Shown here one piece after another: positions 1 through 7,558 of a DNA stretch of 47,431 nt (the first letter of the stretch is position 1; every line of letters starts with the position of its first letter). The stretch covers positions 1 through 47,431 of the forward strand of contig JAPLSP010000100.1 of assembly GCA_026398575.1 (NCBI GenBank), read 5' to 3'. This DNA is from Candidatus Sumerlaeota bacterium. GTDB lineage: Bacteria > Sumerlaeota > Sumerlaeia > JADFCT01. The position numbers and the translations under genes are program-made. Under the pieces are notes generated by a model. That model was not told the origin of the DNA. It ran no database searches and saw only the letters and a program-made list of their open reading frames with translations.

Positions 1-23
1 AAGGCCAATGCTGTTGACTTAAG
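1..23 (+). repeat. IS4 left terminal inverted repeat
   Basis: Positions 1-23 are the reverse complement of 1490-1512 with one mismatch near the outer end. The true outer tip may lie before position 1. Confidence 0.8.
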
Positions 24-93
24 AAAATGATGAATTTTCCATGCAAATAGTCGAAAAAACAGTTGCATATCGAGCGCCCTTCATCTATCGTAA

Positions 94-1494
94 ATGCAGT
101 TGGTAGTTCCACACTATTTTCAAAGGAGATCGCAATGTGGCACACGAATTTCTGAACTTTTGGTTAGTAGCAACCTAAACAGGTTTTTGGGTCTTGTCCC
201 CTCTTCCATGGATCCTTCGATGAGAATGAATGAGCAGGATTTCACGCGGGAACGCAAACTGACGCTGCCTATGTTGATTGTCTTCATTCTTCATTTGGTC
301 GGAGCCGCGCGAACCGAAGGCGTGGATGTTGAGATCGGCCGATTCTTCAGAAACGCCAAGCGCAGCGGTCTCTGGCCCGAAGCCCGGACCGTTCATCGCA
401 GCGCCGTGACCAAGGCGCGCAAGAAGGTCGCCTGGCAGATGTTCCGCGACATTCTGCACAAGGCGGTGGCTTTGGCTTATGAACTGATTCCCGCGGATTC
501 TGAAAACACGTGGTTTGGGATGCCGGTCCTGGCCATAGACGGCTCGAAATACAATCTTCCGGCCACGGCGGCCATCCGCGCCGAGTTCGATCCTGACAGC
601 GGACTGCACGGATTGAGTCACAGCCATTATCCGCAATGCCTCGTCTCCACGCTCTACGACGTCTTCCGGCGTCTGCCCGTGGCGCGAACGGTCATGCCCA
701 ACAAGGCCAACGAGCGCGAGGAAGCCATGGAACTGCTGCCCTATGCTCTGGCCAACAGCATCGTGCTTTTCGATCGCGGCTATCCCAGTTACGAATTGCT
801 GCTCTATCTCATGGAGCAATGCCGCCGCCATTTCCTGATGCGGTGTCCCGCGACGAACACGTTTCCGTCCGTCGAGGACTTCATCCGGAGCGGAAAGCGG
901 GAGGCGATCCTCTTCATCCAACCGACTCAAAGATACCGCAATCGCCAGACGGCGCCCGAACGAGAAGAACTCCAACCGCTGAAAGTCCGCGCCATTCGAA
1001 TGACCGATCCCGAGGGCAAGGAATCGGTTCTGCTGACCGACTTGCTGGACACGAAGGCCTATGGCTGCGATCAGATCATCGCCTTGTATTTCCGCCGCTG
1101 GAACATCGAAGTCCACTATCGCGACGAAAAGGTGACGATGGACGTCGAGCAATTCCACGGCCAGAGTTCCAACAGCGTGCGCCAGGAGCTTTTCGCGGCC
1201 GCCATTGTGACGGTGATCGCGCGAACGATGGCAAGACTGAGCGAAACCATGCACGACCAGAAGGCAGGGACGGTCCAGACCAAAAACGCTTTTGTGGTTT
1301 TGGCCACCGAGGCGGCGGTTCTGACGCCGCACGATCCGGCCGCCGCTTTGAGAATATTTGAGGAAATTCTTCATGACATGGCTCGCGTCAGATACTATCG
1401 TCCCAAGAAACCAAGGCCGCCGCAGCCTCGGGTGACAAAGGGAAATGCAAACAAATGGCAACAAGGCAAAATCCGAAAAACGATAGCTCCTTAA
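94..1494 (+). CDS. IS4-family DDE transposase
   Basis: Cut-and-paste transposase of the IS4 family, an RNase H-fold DDE enzyme acting on the ends of its own element. The catalytic triad is visible as D149 (in LAIDGSK), D227 (in VLFDRGY) and E339. The IS4 signature Y-x2-R-x3-E-x6-K is complete as Y332, R335, E339 and K346. At 466 residues it has normal family length and no frameshift, so it may be active. The start at 94 has no clear ribosome site. An in-frame ATG at 208 (M39) is an alternative. The good AGGAG-ATG pair at 123-137 is in another frame. The last codon is followed directly by the right inverted repeat. Confidence 0.93.
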   Translation: MQLVVPHYFQRRSQCGTRISELLVSSNLNRFLGLVPSSMDPSMRMNEQDFTRERKLTLPMLIVFILHLVGAARTEGVDVEIGRFFRNAKRSGLWPEARTVHRSAVTKARKKVAWQMFRDILHKAVALAYELIPADSENTWFGMPVLAIDGSKYNLPATAAIRAEFDPDSGLHGLSHSHYPQCLVSTLYDVFRRLPVARTVMPNKANEREEAMELLPYALANSIVLFDRGYPSYELLLYLMEQCRRHFLMRCPATNTFPSVEDFIRSGKREAILFIQPTQRYRNRQTAPEREELQPLKVRAIRMTDPEGKESVLLTDLLDTKAYGCDQIIALYFRRWNIEVHYRDEKVTMDVEQFHGQSSNSVRQELFAAAIVTVIARTMARLSETMHDQKAGTVQTKNAFVVLATEAAVLTPHDPAAALRIFEEILHDMARVRYYRPKKPRPPQPRVTKGNANKWQQGKIRKTIAP

Positions 1495-1512
1495 GTCAAC
1501 AGCATTGGGCTT
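1490..1512 (-). repeat. IS4 right terminal inverted repeat
   Basis: Starts CTTAAGTCAACAGCATT, an exact complement of 7-23. It overlaps the transposase stop region by a few bases, usual for compact insertion sequences. Confidence 0.85.
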
Positions 1513-1600
1513 TAGCCGGGGTGGGTCGGCATTTCCTCTTCATCCTAGCCGGCTTTAGCCGGGCTTCTCGCCATGGGCTTCAGCCATCGCCCTCTGGATC
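1507..1600. repeat. REP-like small palindromes beside the Y1 transposase
   Basis: Short hairpins with a GCTTTAGC or GCTTCAGC core recur here, including GGGCTTTAGCCGGG-type copies near 1507 and 1552. The same cores occur in inverse orientation on the other side of the transposase gene (2036-2149). Flanking of a Y1 transposase by small inverted palindromes is the arrangement known for RAYT/REP units. Confidence 0.5.
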
Positions 1601-2038
1601 ACCCACAGGATCATCCACTCCATGCTCCTCAAGGGTTGGATTTGTTGTTCCATTAAGGTGGTGCGCTTTCTGATTCTTAACATACTTGATCAGCGCTTCC
1701 GAGTATTTCTTGGAATAGCTGACAATCCCATATCCTCTTTGCCATCGCAGCTTACCCGGGCCGAATTGCTTGTTCATTTCATGCGAACTGGCGCCTTTGA
1801 TCTTGCCAATGAATTCCTCGATCAAGGCAAGAGGCTCCAGCTGAAAAAGAAGATGAACATGGTCTTGTGTGTTTCCCGAGTCAATATAGTGGACACCTTT
1901 GACCTTCCGGCAATACTCCTGGAGGAATTGCATGAGCGCTGGTTCGATCTCTGGTGTGATCATTGGGCGGTCATATTTGCAGTGCCAATTGAGATGTAAT
2001 AGTATCTCGCTGAAGATGTGACCAGAGCCTGTGTGCAT
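1580..2038 (-). CDS. IS200/IS605-like Y1 transposase (REP-associated type)
   Basis: HUH single-strand transposase of the Y1 family. The HUH metal-binding pair is H60-V-H62 in QDHVHLLF. The probable catalytic tyrosine is Y119, in the typical C-terminal helix pattern YVKNQKAHH with Q123. The start is set at 2038 because the protein then begins MHTGSGHIFSEILLHL, the usual N terminus of the family. The longer reading frame to 2125 runs through hairpin DNA. The product is 152 residues, normal for the family. No TnpB partner is present. Domesticated REP-associated transposases (RAYT) look like this, and the small palindromes on both sides support that reading over a plain IS200. Confidence 0.85.
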   Translation of the reverse strand: MHTGSGHIFSEILLHLNWHCKYDRPMITPEIEPALMQFLQEYCRKVKGVHYIDSGNTQDHVHLLFQLEPLALIEEFIGKIKGASSHEMNKQFGPGKLRWQRGYGIVSYSKKYSEALIKYVKNQKAHHLNGTTNPTLEEHGVDDPVGDPEGDG

Positions 2039-2149
2039 GGCTAAAGCCTTTCGTCGAGAAGCCGCGCTGAAGCGCGCTCGATGGATGGGGGTACTGCCTG
2101 ACACCCCTGCTGAAGCAGGGTGCAAAGAAGAGCCGGCTAAAGCCCGGCT
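2036..2149. repeat. REP-like small palindromes, right side
   Basis: Contains GGCTAAAGCC, GCGCTGAAGCGC, CCTGCTGAAGCAGG and a second GGCTAAAGCC copy in about 110 bp. Each is a short self-complementary stem with a CTGAAG or CTAAAG centre. They mirror the palindromes at 1507-1600 across the Y1 transposase gene. Confidence 0.5.
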
Positions 2150-2347
2150 AAAATCTTCGACCTATCCGCCTGATGCCCGACCAAAATCTTTCACCTATCC
2201 GCCTGAAGCCAGTATTAAATCCTTCGCCTGTCCGCCTGATGCCCTACCAAAATCTTTCACCTATCCGCTTGATGCCCGGCTAAAATCTTCGACCTATCCG
2301 CCTGATGCCCAACCAAAATATTTCACTTATCCGCATGACAGATTCTG
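2150..2347. repeat. 33-bp tandem repeat, about six copies
   Basis: Units start at 2150, 2183, 2216, 2249, 2282 and 2315, the last degenerate. The core of each unit reads like CACCTATCCGCCTGATGCCC with a preceding AAAATCTT. Because 33 is a multiple of three, the frame from 2031 translates as an 11-residue Pro/Tyr-rich repeat. There is no ribosome site or recognisable domain, so I treat this as non-coding repeat DNA. From 2348 to the next gene at 2449 I see nothing. Confidence 0.8.
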
Positions 2348-2448
2348 GATTATCGCTTTGCCTAATTTTGAGCCTTTATCTTATGGGTGTTTCGCATGTT
2401 GCGCGCAGGCCTGAGGAACAATCAGGTCGTAGAATCATGTATTATATG

Positions 2449-3459
2449 CTATGGCTTGATTACTACTTTCAGAGTGTCCTGTTTCTTGTCTCTGCAAATC
2501 TCGAAGGCCTTTCCGACTTCGGAAAGAGGGATGATGTGCGAGATCAGGGTCTTGCCGGGGAGCACGCCGGCGCGCAGGAGGCGCATGACGGCCGGGTAGT
2601 AGATCGCCGGCGAGGCGAAGCTGGCGCGCAGCTGCAGCTTGCGGAAATGAAAATCGTTGGCGTCGAAGGTGATCGAGCCGTCGCCAACGCCAATGCCGAT
2701 ATAGGTCATCTCGCCGCCGTAGGCCAACAGCGCCAGCGCGGGCGACAGATACTGCGTTGGCGCGGTCATCAGCACGTGGTCGAATTGCTGGCGCAGGTCC
2801 GCCAGTTCATTGAGCGGCGCATCGGTCGCGAGCGTCTCAGCGCCAAGGCGCGCGGCCACTTCCAGGCGCTTCGCGTTCGATGAGCGGCCGATGACGAGCA
2901 TCCGCGAGGCGCCGCGATGAATCGCAAGCGCCGCGCCCGCAAGGCCGATCGCCCCCGGCCCGACCAGGCAGACGCGATCGCCCATTTGGATGTCGGCGGT
3001 CTTGACCATGTCATAGGCGACGCCCAACGGCTCGACCAGGCACGCCTCTTCCGCGCTCAGCCCGCTGTATGGAACGCAGCAAACCGCCGGAGCGAGCATC
3101 CAATCGCTCATGCCCATCGCGGGCTGGCGCCAGAAGTTCGGCGCGTTCTTGTTGCACAGGTCCACGCGCCCGTCGCGGCATAAAGGGCAGCGCCCGCAGA
3201 AGCTGCATGATTCCAGCGCGACGCTCTGGCCGCTCTTCAAGCCCTCGACTCCGGCGCCGGTCTTCTCGATTACGCCTGCGATCTCATGCCCGACCGGCCC
3301 CCAGTCTTTCTTTTGTTCGGCGGCGGTCAGGTCCGTTCCGCAGACGCCGCACGCGGCCACCTTGAGCAACACCCATCCCGCCGGCGGCTCGTCCGGCAGA
3401 TCAACCGTGCGCAATTCGCATTGCCAGGGAGCTTTGATATATGCGGATCGAGTCTTCAT
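2449..3459 (-). CDS. Zinc-dependent medium-chain alcohol/sorbitol/threonine-type dehydrogenase
   Basis: Cytosolic NAD(P)-dependent MDR-family oxidoreductase. The catalytic zinc ligand C40 lies in GVCGTD and H58-E59 follow in GHE. The structural zinc lobe has C87, C90, C93 and C101. The Rossmann nucleotide loop is GPGAIG at 166-171. At 336 residues it has full family length. The substrate is not decided by sequence: polyol, threonine and other secondary alcohols are all possible. Carbohydrate genes elsewhere in the window make a sugar alcohol plausible. It stands alone, reading toward the transposase region, with the SPFH operon upstream across a large hairpin at 3516-3598. Confidence 0.9.
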   Translation of the reverse strand: MKTRSAYIKAPWQCELRTVDLPDEPPAGWVLLKVAACGVCGTDLTAAEQKKDWGPVGHEIAGVIEKTGAGVEGLKSGQSVALESCSFCGRCPLCRDGRVDLCNKNAPNFWRQPAMGMSDWMLAPAVCCVPYSGLSAEEACLVEPLGVAYDMVKTADIQMGDRVCLVGPGAIGLAGAALAIHRGASRMLVIGRSSNAKRLEVAARLGAETLATDAPLNELADLRQQFDHVLMTAPTQYLSPALALLAYGGEMTYIGIGVGDGSITFDANDFHFRKLQLRASFASPAIYYPAVMRLLRAGVLPGKTLISHIIPLSEVGKAFEICRDKKQDTLKVVIKP

Positions 3460-3515
3460 GCGCTTTTATTCCCTTCAGCCATAGCATGTATATACAAACA
3501 GCCCTGATATCATTG

Positions 3516-3598
3516 GAACACGGATGACGCGGATGCGGCGGATCGTCACGGATTTAAAAAATCCGTGGCGACCCGTCGCATCCGCGCTATCCGTGTTC
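3516..3598. repeat. Large imperfect inverted repeat with ATCCGTG units
   Basis: Arms of about 40 bp at 3516-3555 and 3558-3598 pair with a few mismatches around a tiny loop. The arms are built from repeats of CGGAT and ATCCGTG words. A second hairpin made of the same words lies at 43570-43634, so this is a dispersed family. It sits between two minus-strand genes and could act as a transcript-end structure. Confidence 0.75.
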
Positions 3599-3638
3599 TA
3601 TACACATACTCCATAATTATTGCCCGCCCAATACCCGC

Positions 3639-4619
3639 TCATCCCGAACTCGGCAGATGCGGCGGCAGGCCGGCGCTGGCGACAGAGGCGCTTCCATGCA
3701 TTCCATGAGCGGGCGCCGCCGGTTTCGCTGTGGTCCGCAGCGCCAGCATCTGCGCCAGCAAACCGGTTCCAGGCGGGATCAGCGTCACATGCGCGCCGCC
3801 TTCGATCAGACCCTGGTTTTCCAGTATCTCGAACATCGCCTCTTCGATCTCAGGGTCCTTCCCGATGTCGTGTAGCGCTTCGCCGACGATCTTCGGCCGC
3901 AGCGCCGCCGCCTTGGCGAATTCGATGGCCGCTTCGCGTTCGGCAGTCGAGGTGATGATGCTGACTTGGTTCGCGCCGTCCTGTTTGATGGCCGCCGTGA
4001 CCTGCCGCAGGCGGTTGACGACCTTGCTCTCGATCTGCCGGATCATCCCGTCATCGCGGAAATGCACCTTGCGGATATAGACCGAGCCGAGCTTATATCC
4101 CCATTCGGTGGATTTAATGGTGACCTCATCGCGCACGACCTGGCTCATCTGGTGGCGGTTTTCGAGCATTTGCCCCAGCGGCATATTGCTCAGGCAGCGC
4201 ACCGTGGCGTTGCTGACGTTGGCCGCCAGCGAACCGCGCGGATCAACGTTGCGGAACAAAAATGCGGTTGGATCACTGATGAACATCTCGTACCAGATGC
4301 CAATGCCCATCGGCGCGCCTTCTTCGGAGTTGACCGGCTGGCTGCGCAGGTATTCCTGATCCAGGCGCAGGTCCACGAGGTGGCAGCGTCCGATCCAATT
4401 GACCAGGAACGCGCGCCATCCGAGCTTGAGAGGAAGGAAATGAAACCCCGGCTCATCGAGTATGCCCACGACGCTGCCGAACAGGACATAGACGCGGCAA
4501 ACGCGCTCGCGGACGATGACATAGAAGCCGAACTGGCTCAGCAGCCCCAGCAGAATCGGCACAGCGGCAAAGGAGGCAAAAAACGAAATGATCGCGGCGG
4601 CAACGAATTGCTGATTCAT
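3639..4619 (-). CDS. SPFH/band 7 membrane protein, second of a pair
   Basis: Stomatin/prohibitin/flotillin/HflK-C superfamily protein anchored by one N-terminal membrane segment (about residues 5-30). The SPFH start pattern is visible as VIVRERVCRVYVLFGSV, followed by the beta-rich domain and a helical region near 190-250 (RQIESKVVNRLRQV and an Ala/Glu-rich stretch). The C terminus is low-complexity Ala/Pro/Gly. The start codon overlaps the stop of the upstream SPFH gene by four bases (ATGA), so the two are almost certainly co-translated. Pairs of this kind (HflK/HflC-like) form large membrane-bound rings that organise proteases or lipids. No FtsH gene is in this window. Confidence 0.85.
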   Translation of the reverse strand: MNQQFVAAAIISFFASFAAVPILLGLLSQFGFYVIVRERVCRVYVLFGSVVGILDEPGFHFLPLKLGWRAFLVNWIGRCHLVDLRLDQEYLRSQPVNSEEGAPMGIGIWYEMFISDPTAFLFRNVDPRGSLAANVSNATVRCLSNMPLGQMLENRHQMSQVVRDEVTIKSTEWGYKLGSVYIRKVHFRDDGMIRQIESKVVNRLRQVTAAIKQDGANQVSIITSTAEREAAIEFAKAAALRPKIVGEALHDIGKDPEIEEAMFEILENQGLIEGGAHVTLIPPGTGLLAQMLALRTTAKPAAPAHGMHGSASVASAGLPPHLPSSG

Positions 4620-5617
4620 TGTTTGTCCTCCATGATGAGTTGATTGGCCTTGCCAAAAAGGGCGAGGCGAACATTGCGCAAATAGGCGGGCAATACGCGC
4701 GGCCCGCTTGTTTTCATGCGCGCGAGCTGCGAGGCCAGCTGGCGCAGCGGCTCGACTTCGGCCTGCGCCTTGAGGGTCTCGATCTCCACGGCGCGGCGCG
4801 ACTGCACGATCTTCTGGTCGGCGCTCGCGTGCGCAAGGCTGATATCCGAGGAGACCTGGTTATGCGCCGTGTTGATGGCCGCCAACGCCGATTCGACCTC
4901 CGCCGGGGGGTCAATCCCCGTAATCAGCGTCGCGTCGAGCGTGATGCCGTAGCGCGCGGCCGAAGAACGGCACTCCATGTCCATGTGCTCGTTCAAGTCG
5001 CGCAGGTTCTTGCGCAGATCGTTGATCGAGACGCCCGTGACCGCGCTCATGCCGGCAGACAAGGCGGCGGCGTCCGCGGCGGCGGTGGCGGCCGTGGGCG
5101 GCGCCTCGAAGTTGGCGATGCGCTCGCGCAGGATCGAAACGAAGTACCCCATGATATGGGCGATTGGATTCTTCACGCCGAAAAGATAGGCGTAAAGATT
5201 GCGTTCCGAAACCCGGTAGCGGATTTGCCCGGTCAGCCCGGTGTTGAGCTGGTCCTTGGTCACCGCCTCCAGGATGGCGCCGCCCTGGTTGGCGTGCGGA
5301 TTCTCCGGGTCCCAGGCCATGCTCACCGTCATGGTCGCCACGGAAACCTTGTGGACGCGCTCCCAGGGCCATTTGAAATAAGGCCCGCCGGGCGGAATCA
5401 CTTTGACCTGCGGGAAATTATAGCGTTCCCGCTCGTCAGGGGTTAGTCCTTCGGAAATTGGGTCGTCGAGCGTGGTTCGTTTTCCCAGCCTCTCGGCGCG
5501 TCCGAAGCTGGTTTTGATGGCTCGTTCGCTTTGCTGGACGATGTAGAATCCACTGATGATGCAGCGCACCACGAACCAGCCAAAGATTCCCAGGATGATA
5601 CCATGCAATACACCCAT
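4616..5617 (-). CDS. SPFH/band 7 membrane protein, first of a pair
   Basis: A 333-residue protein with an N-terminal membrane helix (about 3-25) and then the SPFH signature YIVQQSERAIKTSFGRAE. A SPFH core follows, and a charged Ala/Glu coiled-coil stretch runs from about 255 to 310. A strong GGGAGGA ribosome site lies just before the ATG at 5617. Its stop overlaps the next SPFH start by four bases. The partner is probably a stoichiometric subunit in a membrane ring, by analogy with HflK/HflC. The Ala-rich insert around 174-190 (TAATAAADAAALSAG) is unusual. The gene is divergent from the URO-D gene at 5753. Confidence 0.87.
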   Translation of the reverse strand: MGVLHGIILGIFGWFVVRCIISGFYIVQQSERAIKTSFGRAERLGKRTTLDDPISEGLTPDERERYNFPQVKVIPPGGPYFKWPWERVHKVSVATMTVSMAWDPENPHANQGGAILEAVTKDQLNTGLTGQIRYRVSERNLYAYLFGVKNPIAHIMGYFVSILRERIANFEAPPTAATAAADAAALSAGMSAVTGVSINDLRKNLRDLNEHMDMECRSSAARYGITLDATLITGIDPPAEVESALAAINTAHNQVSSDISLAHASADQKIVQSRRAVEIETLKAQAEVEPLRQLASQLARMKTSGPRVLPAYLRNVRLALFGKANQLIMEDKQ

Positions 5618-5752
5618 GCGCGAATCCTCCCTTTCGCGAAAGATTTCGAATGATATGAAATCCGAGGATTGGGCGACAAGCCTATTTTCCGCTTTTTCGC
5701 TTTGAGTGGAACCATCGAGCCTTGTAGCATTCCAGGAAACGCGGTAAATTTC

Positions 5753-6949
5753 ATGAGCAAGGACTTATGGGCGATGGAAAAAAATCAAGAGAACAATCCT
5801 CTTGCCGACGGCGTCCACGCAATGGTTCCTCGCGAAAAGATGGCGCCGGGCGCGCGCAAGATGCGCGATTTTAATGAACACGTTCCCGGCGCGCCGCTTT
5901 ATCAGCGCGAATTCGGCTACTATTGCCTGGACGAATGGAAAAAACAGGGCATGCCCGATGACGTTCCGCGCGAGCAGCTCTTTCAATACGATCCGCCCGG
6001 ACGCCACGCGATCGGCGAACTGGGCTGGTGCGAAGCGGGCTTCAATCCCGTCTTCGAGACCAAGGTCCTGGAAGACCGCGGCGAATATGAACTCGTTCAG
6101 GATTTCGCGGGAAGGCACGTGCTTTATTTCAAAGGACGGCGCGACGGCTTCATGCCCACCTATGTTTCGGAGCCGGTCACGGATATGAAGTCATGGGTGG
6201 AGAACTGCAAATGGCGGCTCGACCCCGCGACGCCCGCGCGTTACGAAAAGCTGGAAGAGCGCATGGCGCAGGCGCACGCCGAGGCCGCCACGGGCAAACT
6301 CATCGCCCAGCACCTGATCGGCGGATACATGTATCTGCGCAGCCTGATCGGGCCTGAGAAGCTGCTCTTTGCTTTTTGCGAACAGCCCGAGCTGATCCAT
6401 GATTGCATGGAAACATGGTTCCGGTTGGCCGACGCCGTCATCGCGCGGCATCAGCAATACGTGACGATAGACGAAATTTTCTTCGCCGAAGACATCTGCT
6501 ATAATCACGGCATCCTGATTTCGCCGGATACGATGCGCGAGTTCCTCTTCCCCTACTATAAGCAGGTGATTGCCAATCTGCGCGCGCGGCAGATTGACCG
6601 CAGCCGCCATCTCTACATTCAGATAGACACCGATGGCGACTGCCGTCCCGCGATTCCCGTCTATCAGGAGATCGGCATGGATTTCATGTCGCCCTTCGAG
6701 GTAGCCGCCGGCTGCGACGTGGTCGAGCAGGGGCGGCAGTATCCGGAATTGCTGATGTCGGGCGGGATAGACAAGCGCGTCCTGGCTTTAGGCAAGCGGG
6801 AGATAGACGCGATGCTCGAACGCATCCTCCCCGCCATGCGAGCGCGCGGAGGCTACGTCCCCACCTGCGACCACGGCGTCCCGGCGGAGGTGAGTTATCA
6901 GAATTATTTGTATTTCAGGAAGCGGAGCCTTGAGCTGGGAACGCGGTAG
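5753..6949 (+). CDS. Uroporphyrinogen decarboxylase (URO-D) family protein, methyltransferase-like
   Basis: A TIM-barrel protein of the URO-D superfamily, which includes HemE and the corrinoid methyltransferases MtaA/CmuA. Family features are the central EDICYNHGILISPDTMREF region, HLYIQIDTDGDCRP and the C-terminal GGIDKR and PTCDHGVP motifs. It lacks the N-terminal HemE substrate motif, so haem synthesis is unlikely. Methyl transfer to or from a corrinoid, or an unknown demethylation, is the family-based guess. I chose ATG 5753 (MSKDLW); ATG 5774 is equally possible. The frame extends back to 5669 but without a ribosome site. No corrinoid protein gene is adjacent. Confidence 0.8.
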   Translation: MSKDLWAMEKNQENNPLADGVHAMVPREKMAPGARKMRDFNEHVPGAPLYQREFGYYCLDEWKKQGMPDDVPREQLFQYDPPGRHAIGELGWCEAGFNPVFETKVLEDRGEYELVQDFAGRHVLYFKGRRDGFMPTYVSEPVTDMKSWVENCKWRLDPATPARYEKLEERMAQAHAEAATGKLIAQHLIGGYMYLRSLIGPEKLLFAFCEQPELIHDCMETWFRLADAVIARHQQYVTIDEIFFAEDICYNHGILISPDTMREFLFPYYKQVIANLRARQIDRSRHLYIQIDTDGDCRPAIPVYQEIGMDFMSPFEVAAGCDVVEQGRQYPELLMSGGIDKRVLALGKREIDAMLERILPAMRARGGYVPTCDHGVPAEVSYQNYLYFRKRSLELGTR

Positions 6950-6971
6950 ATTATCAGGCAACCGGACGCAA

Positions 6972-7034
6972 AAACAGGCAGAATCATTGAGGGCAGAATC
7001 ATAATGATTCTGCCCTCAATGATTCTGCCTGTTT
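6972..7034. repeat. Perfect 31-bp inverted repeat between convergent genes
   Basis: Arms 6972-7002 and 7004-7034 are exact reverse complements with a single-base spacer. Within each arm the word GCAGAATCAT occurs twice, five bases apart, so the arm is itself a direct repeat. It lies between the convergent URO-D and protease-like genes, where it could serve as a bidirectional transcript-end hairpin. There is no T-run on either side, so it is not a classic intrinsic terminator. Confidence 0.9.
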
Positions 7035-7065
7035 CAGGTTCGCCGTCGGCTGTTTGAAAAACAAG

Positions 7066-7458
7066 CTATCGTTCGCTGCGTGATCCCAGGAAACCGCCGA
7101 TCACGGCCAGAATGGGTTTTAGTTTTTTCTTTACGGGATCGGCGTCCACGCCGAAATTCTCCAGCGCTGTGGCGCCGAGCAGGAACAGGGAATCTTTTGG
7201 CGCGAATATGATGGGGCATGTCAGTGTCTCATCGAGATCGGGAATGAAAAAGAGCGCTTCGCCCAGCAGGCGCTTATCCTTCCGGCCATCCGCCATGATG
7301 AGATCGCGCGAACGAATCGGATCCAGCCCGATTTCCTTCAGTCTGTCTTCCGGCGCGAAACTATAGAGCGCTCCGGTATCCACCCAGAAATCTTCCTCGA
7401 AAAAACGATCGCGATCCGCAGGATTGATGATGCGCACTTTTTGTTTAAACATTCCCAT
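7066..7458 (-). CDS. Clan AA retropepsin-like aspartic protease domain protein
   Basis: Small soluble protein of 130 residues with the single-domain retropepsin pattern. The catalytic DTGA motif sits in FWVDTGALYSF. The later hydrophobic-hydrophobic-Gly motif is LLGATALE near the C terminus. Homologous bacterial families are annotated as clan AA aspartic proteases and usually work as dimers; physiological substrates are mostly unknown. I chose ATG 7458 (MGMFKQKVRI) because the family starts with such a strand; ATG 7452 is also possible and the longer frame to 7551 adds unlikely residues. It is convergent to the URO-D gene across the 31-bp palindrome. Confidence 0.72.
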   Translation of the reverse strand: MGMFKQKVRIINPADRDRFFEEDFWVDTGALYSFAPEDRLKEIGLDPIRSRDLIMADGRKDKRLLGEALFFIPDLDETLTCPIIFAPKDSLFLLGATALENFGVDADPVKKKLKPILAVIGGFLGSRSER

Positions 7459-7558
7459 AGTGACACTTCTTATACACAAGATAATTTTCCGCATCGCTTT
7501 CTCTTGCCCGCCGAACGAATGACTATTGAGCGCCATGCATGATTGAGTCAATCAATTT

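Larger units (their letters stand above)
1..1512 (+). mobile_element. IS4-family insertion sequence, apparently complete
   Basis: One transposase gene is bracketed by near-perfect terminal inverted repeats at about 1-23 and 1490-1512. The inner 17 bp (AATGCTGTTGACTTAAG at 7-23) match exactly and the full 23 bp match at 22 positions. The window begins at or inside the left end, so the target duplication cannot be checked. The right end abuts REP-like hairpin DNA next to a Y1 transposase gene, so the element seems to have landed in repetitive, non-essential sequence. Family assignment rests on the transposase YREK signature. Confidence 0.85.

Noticed and set aside
175..1464. Long minus-strand frame in the IS4 element
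   Set aside because: Antisense of the transposase with no family resemblance.
2031..2414. Open frame with an 11-residue repeat
   Set aside because: It is the translation of a 33-bp DNA repeat, has no ribosome site and matches no protein family.
6972..7034. Classic rho-independent terminator
   Set aside because: The stem is perfect but no T-run follows on either strand and it is too long and AT-mixed.
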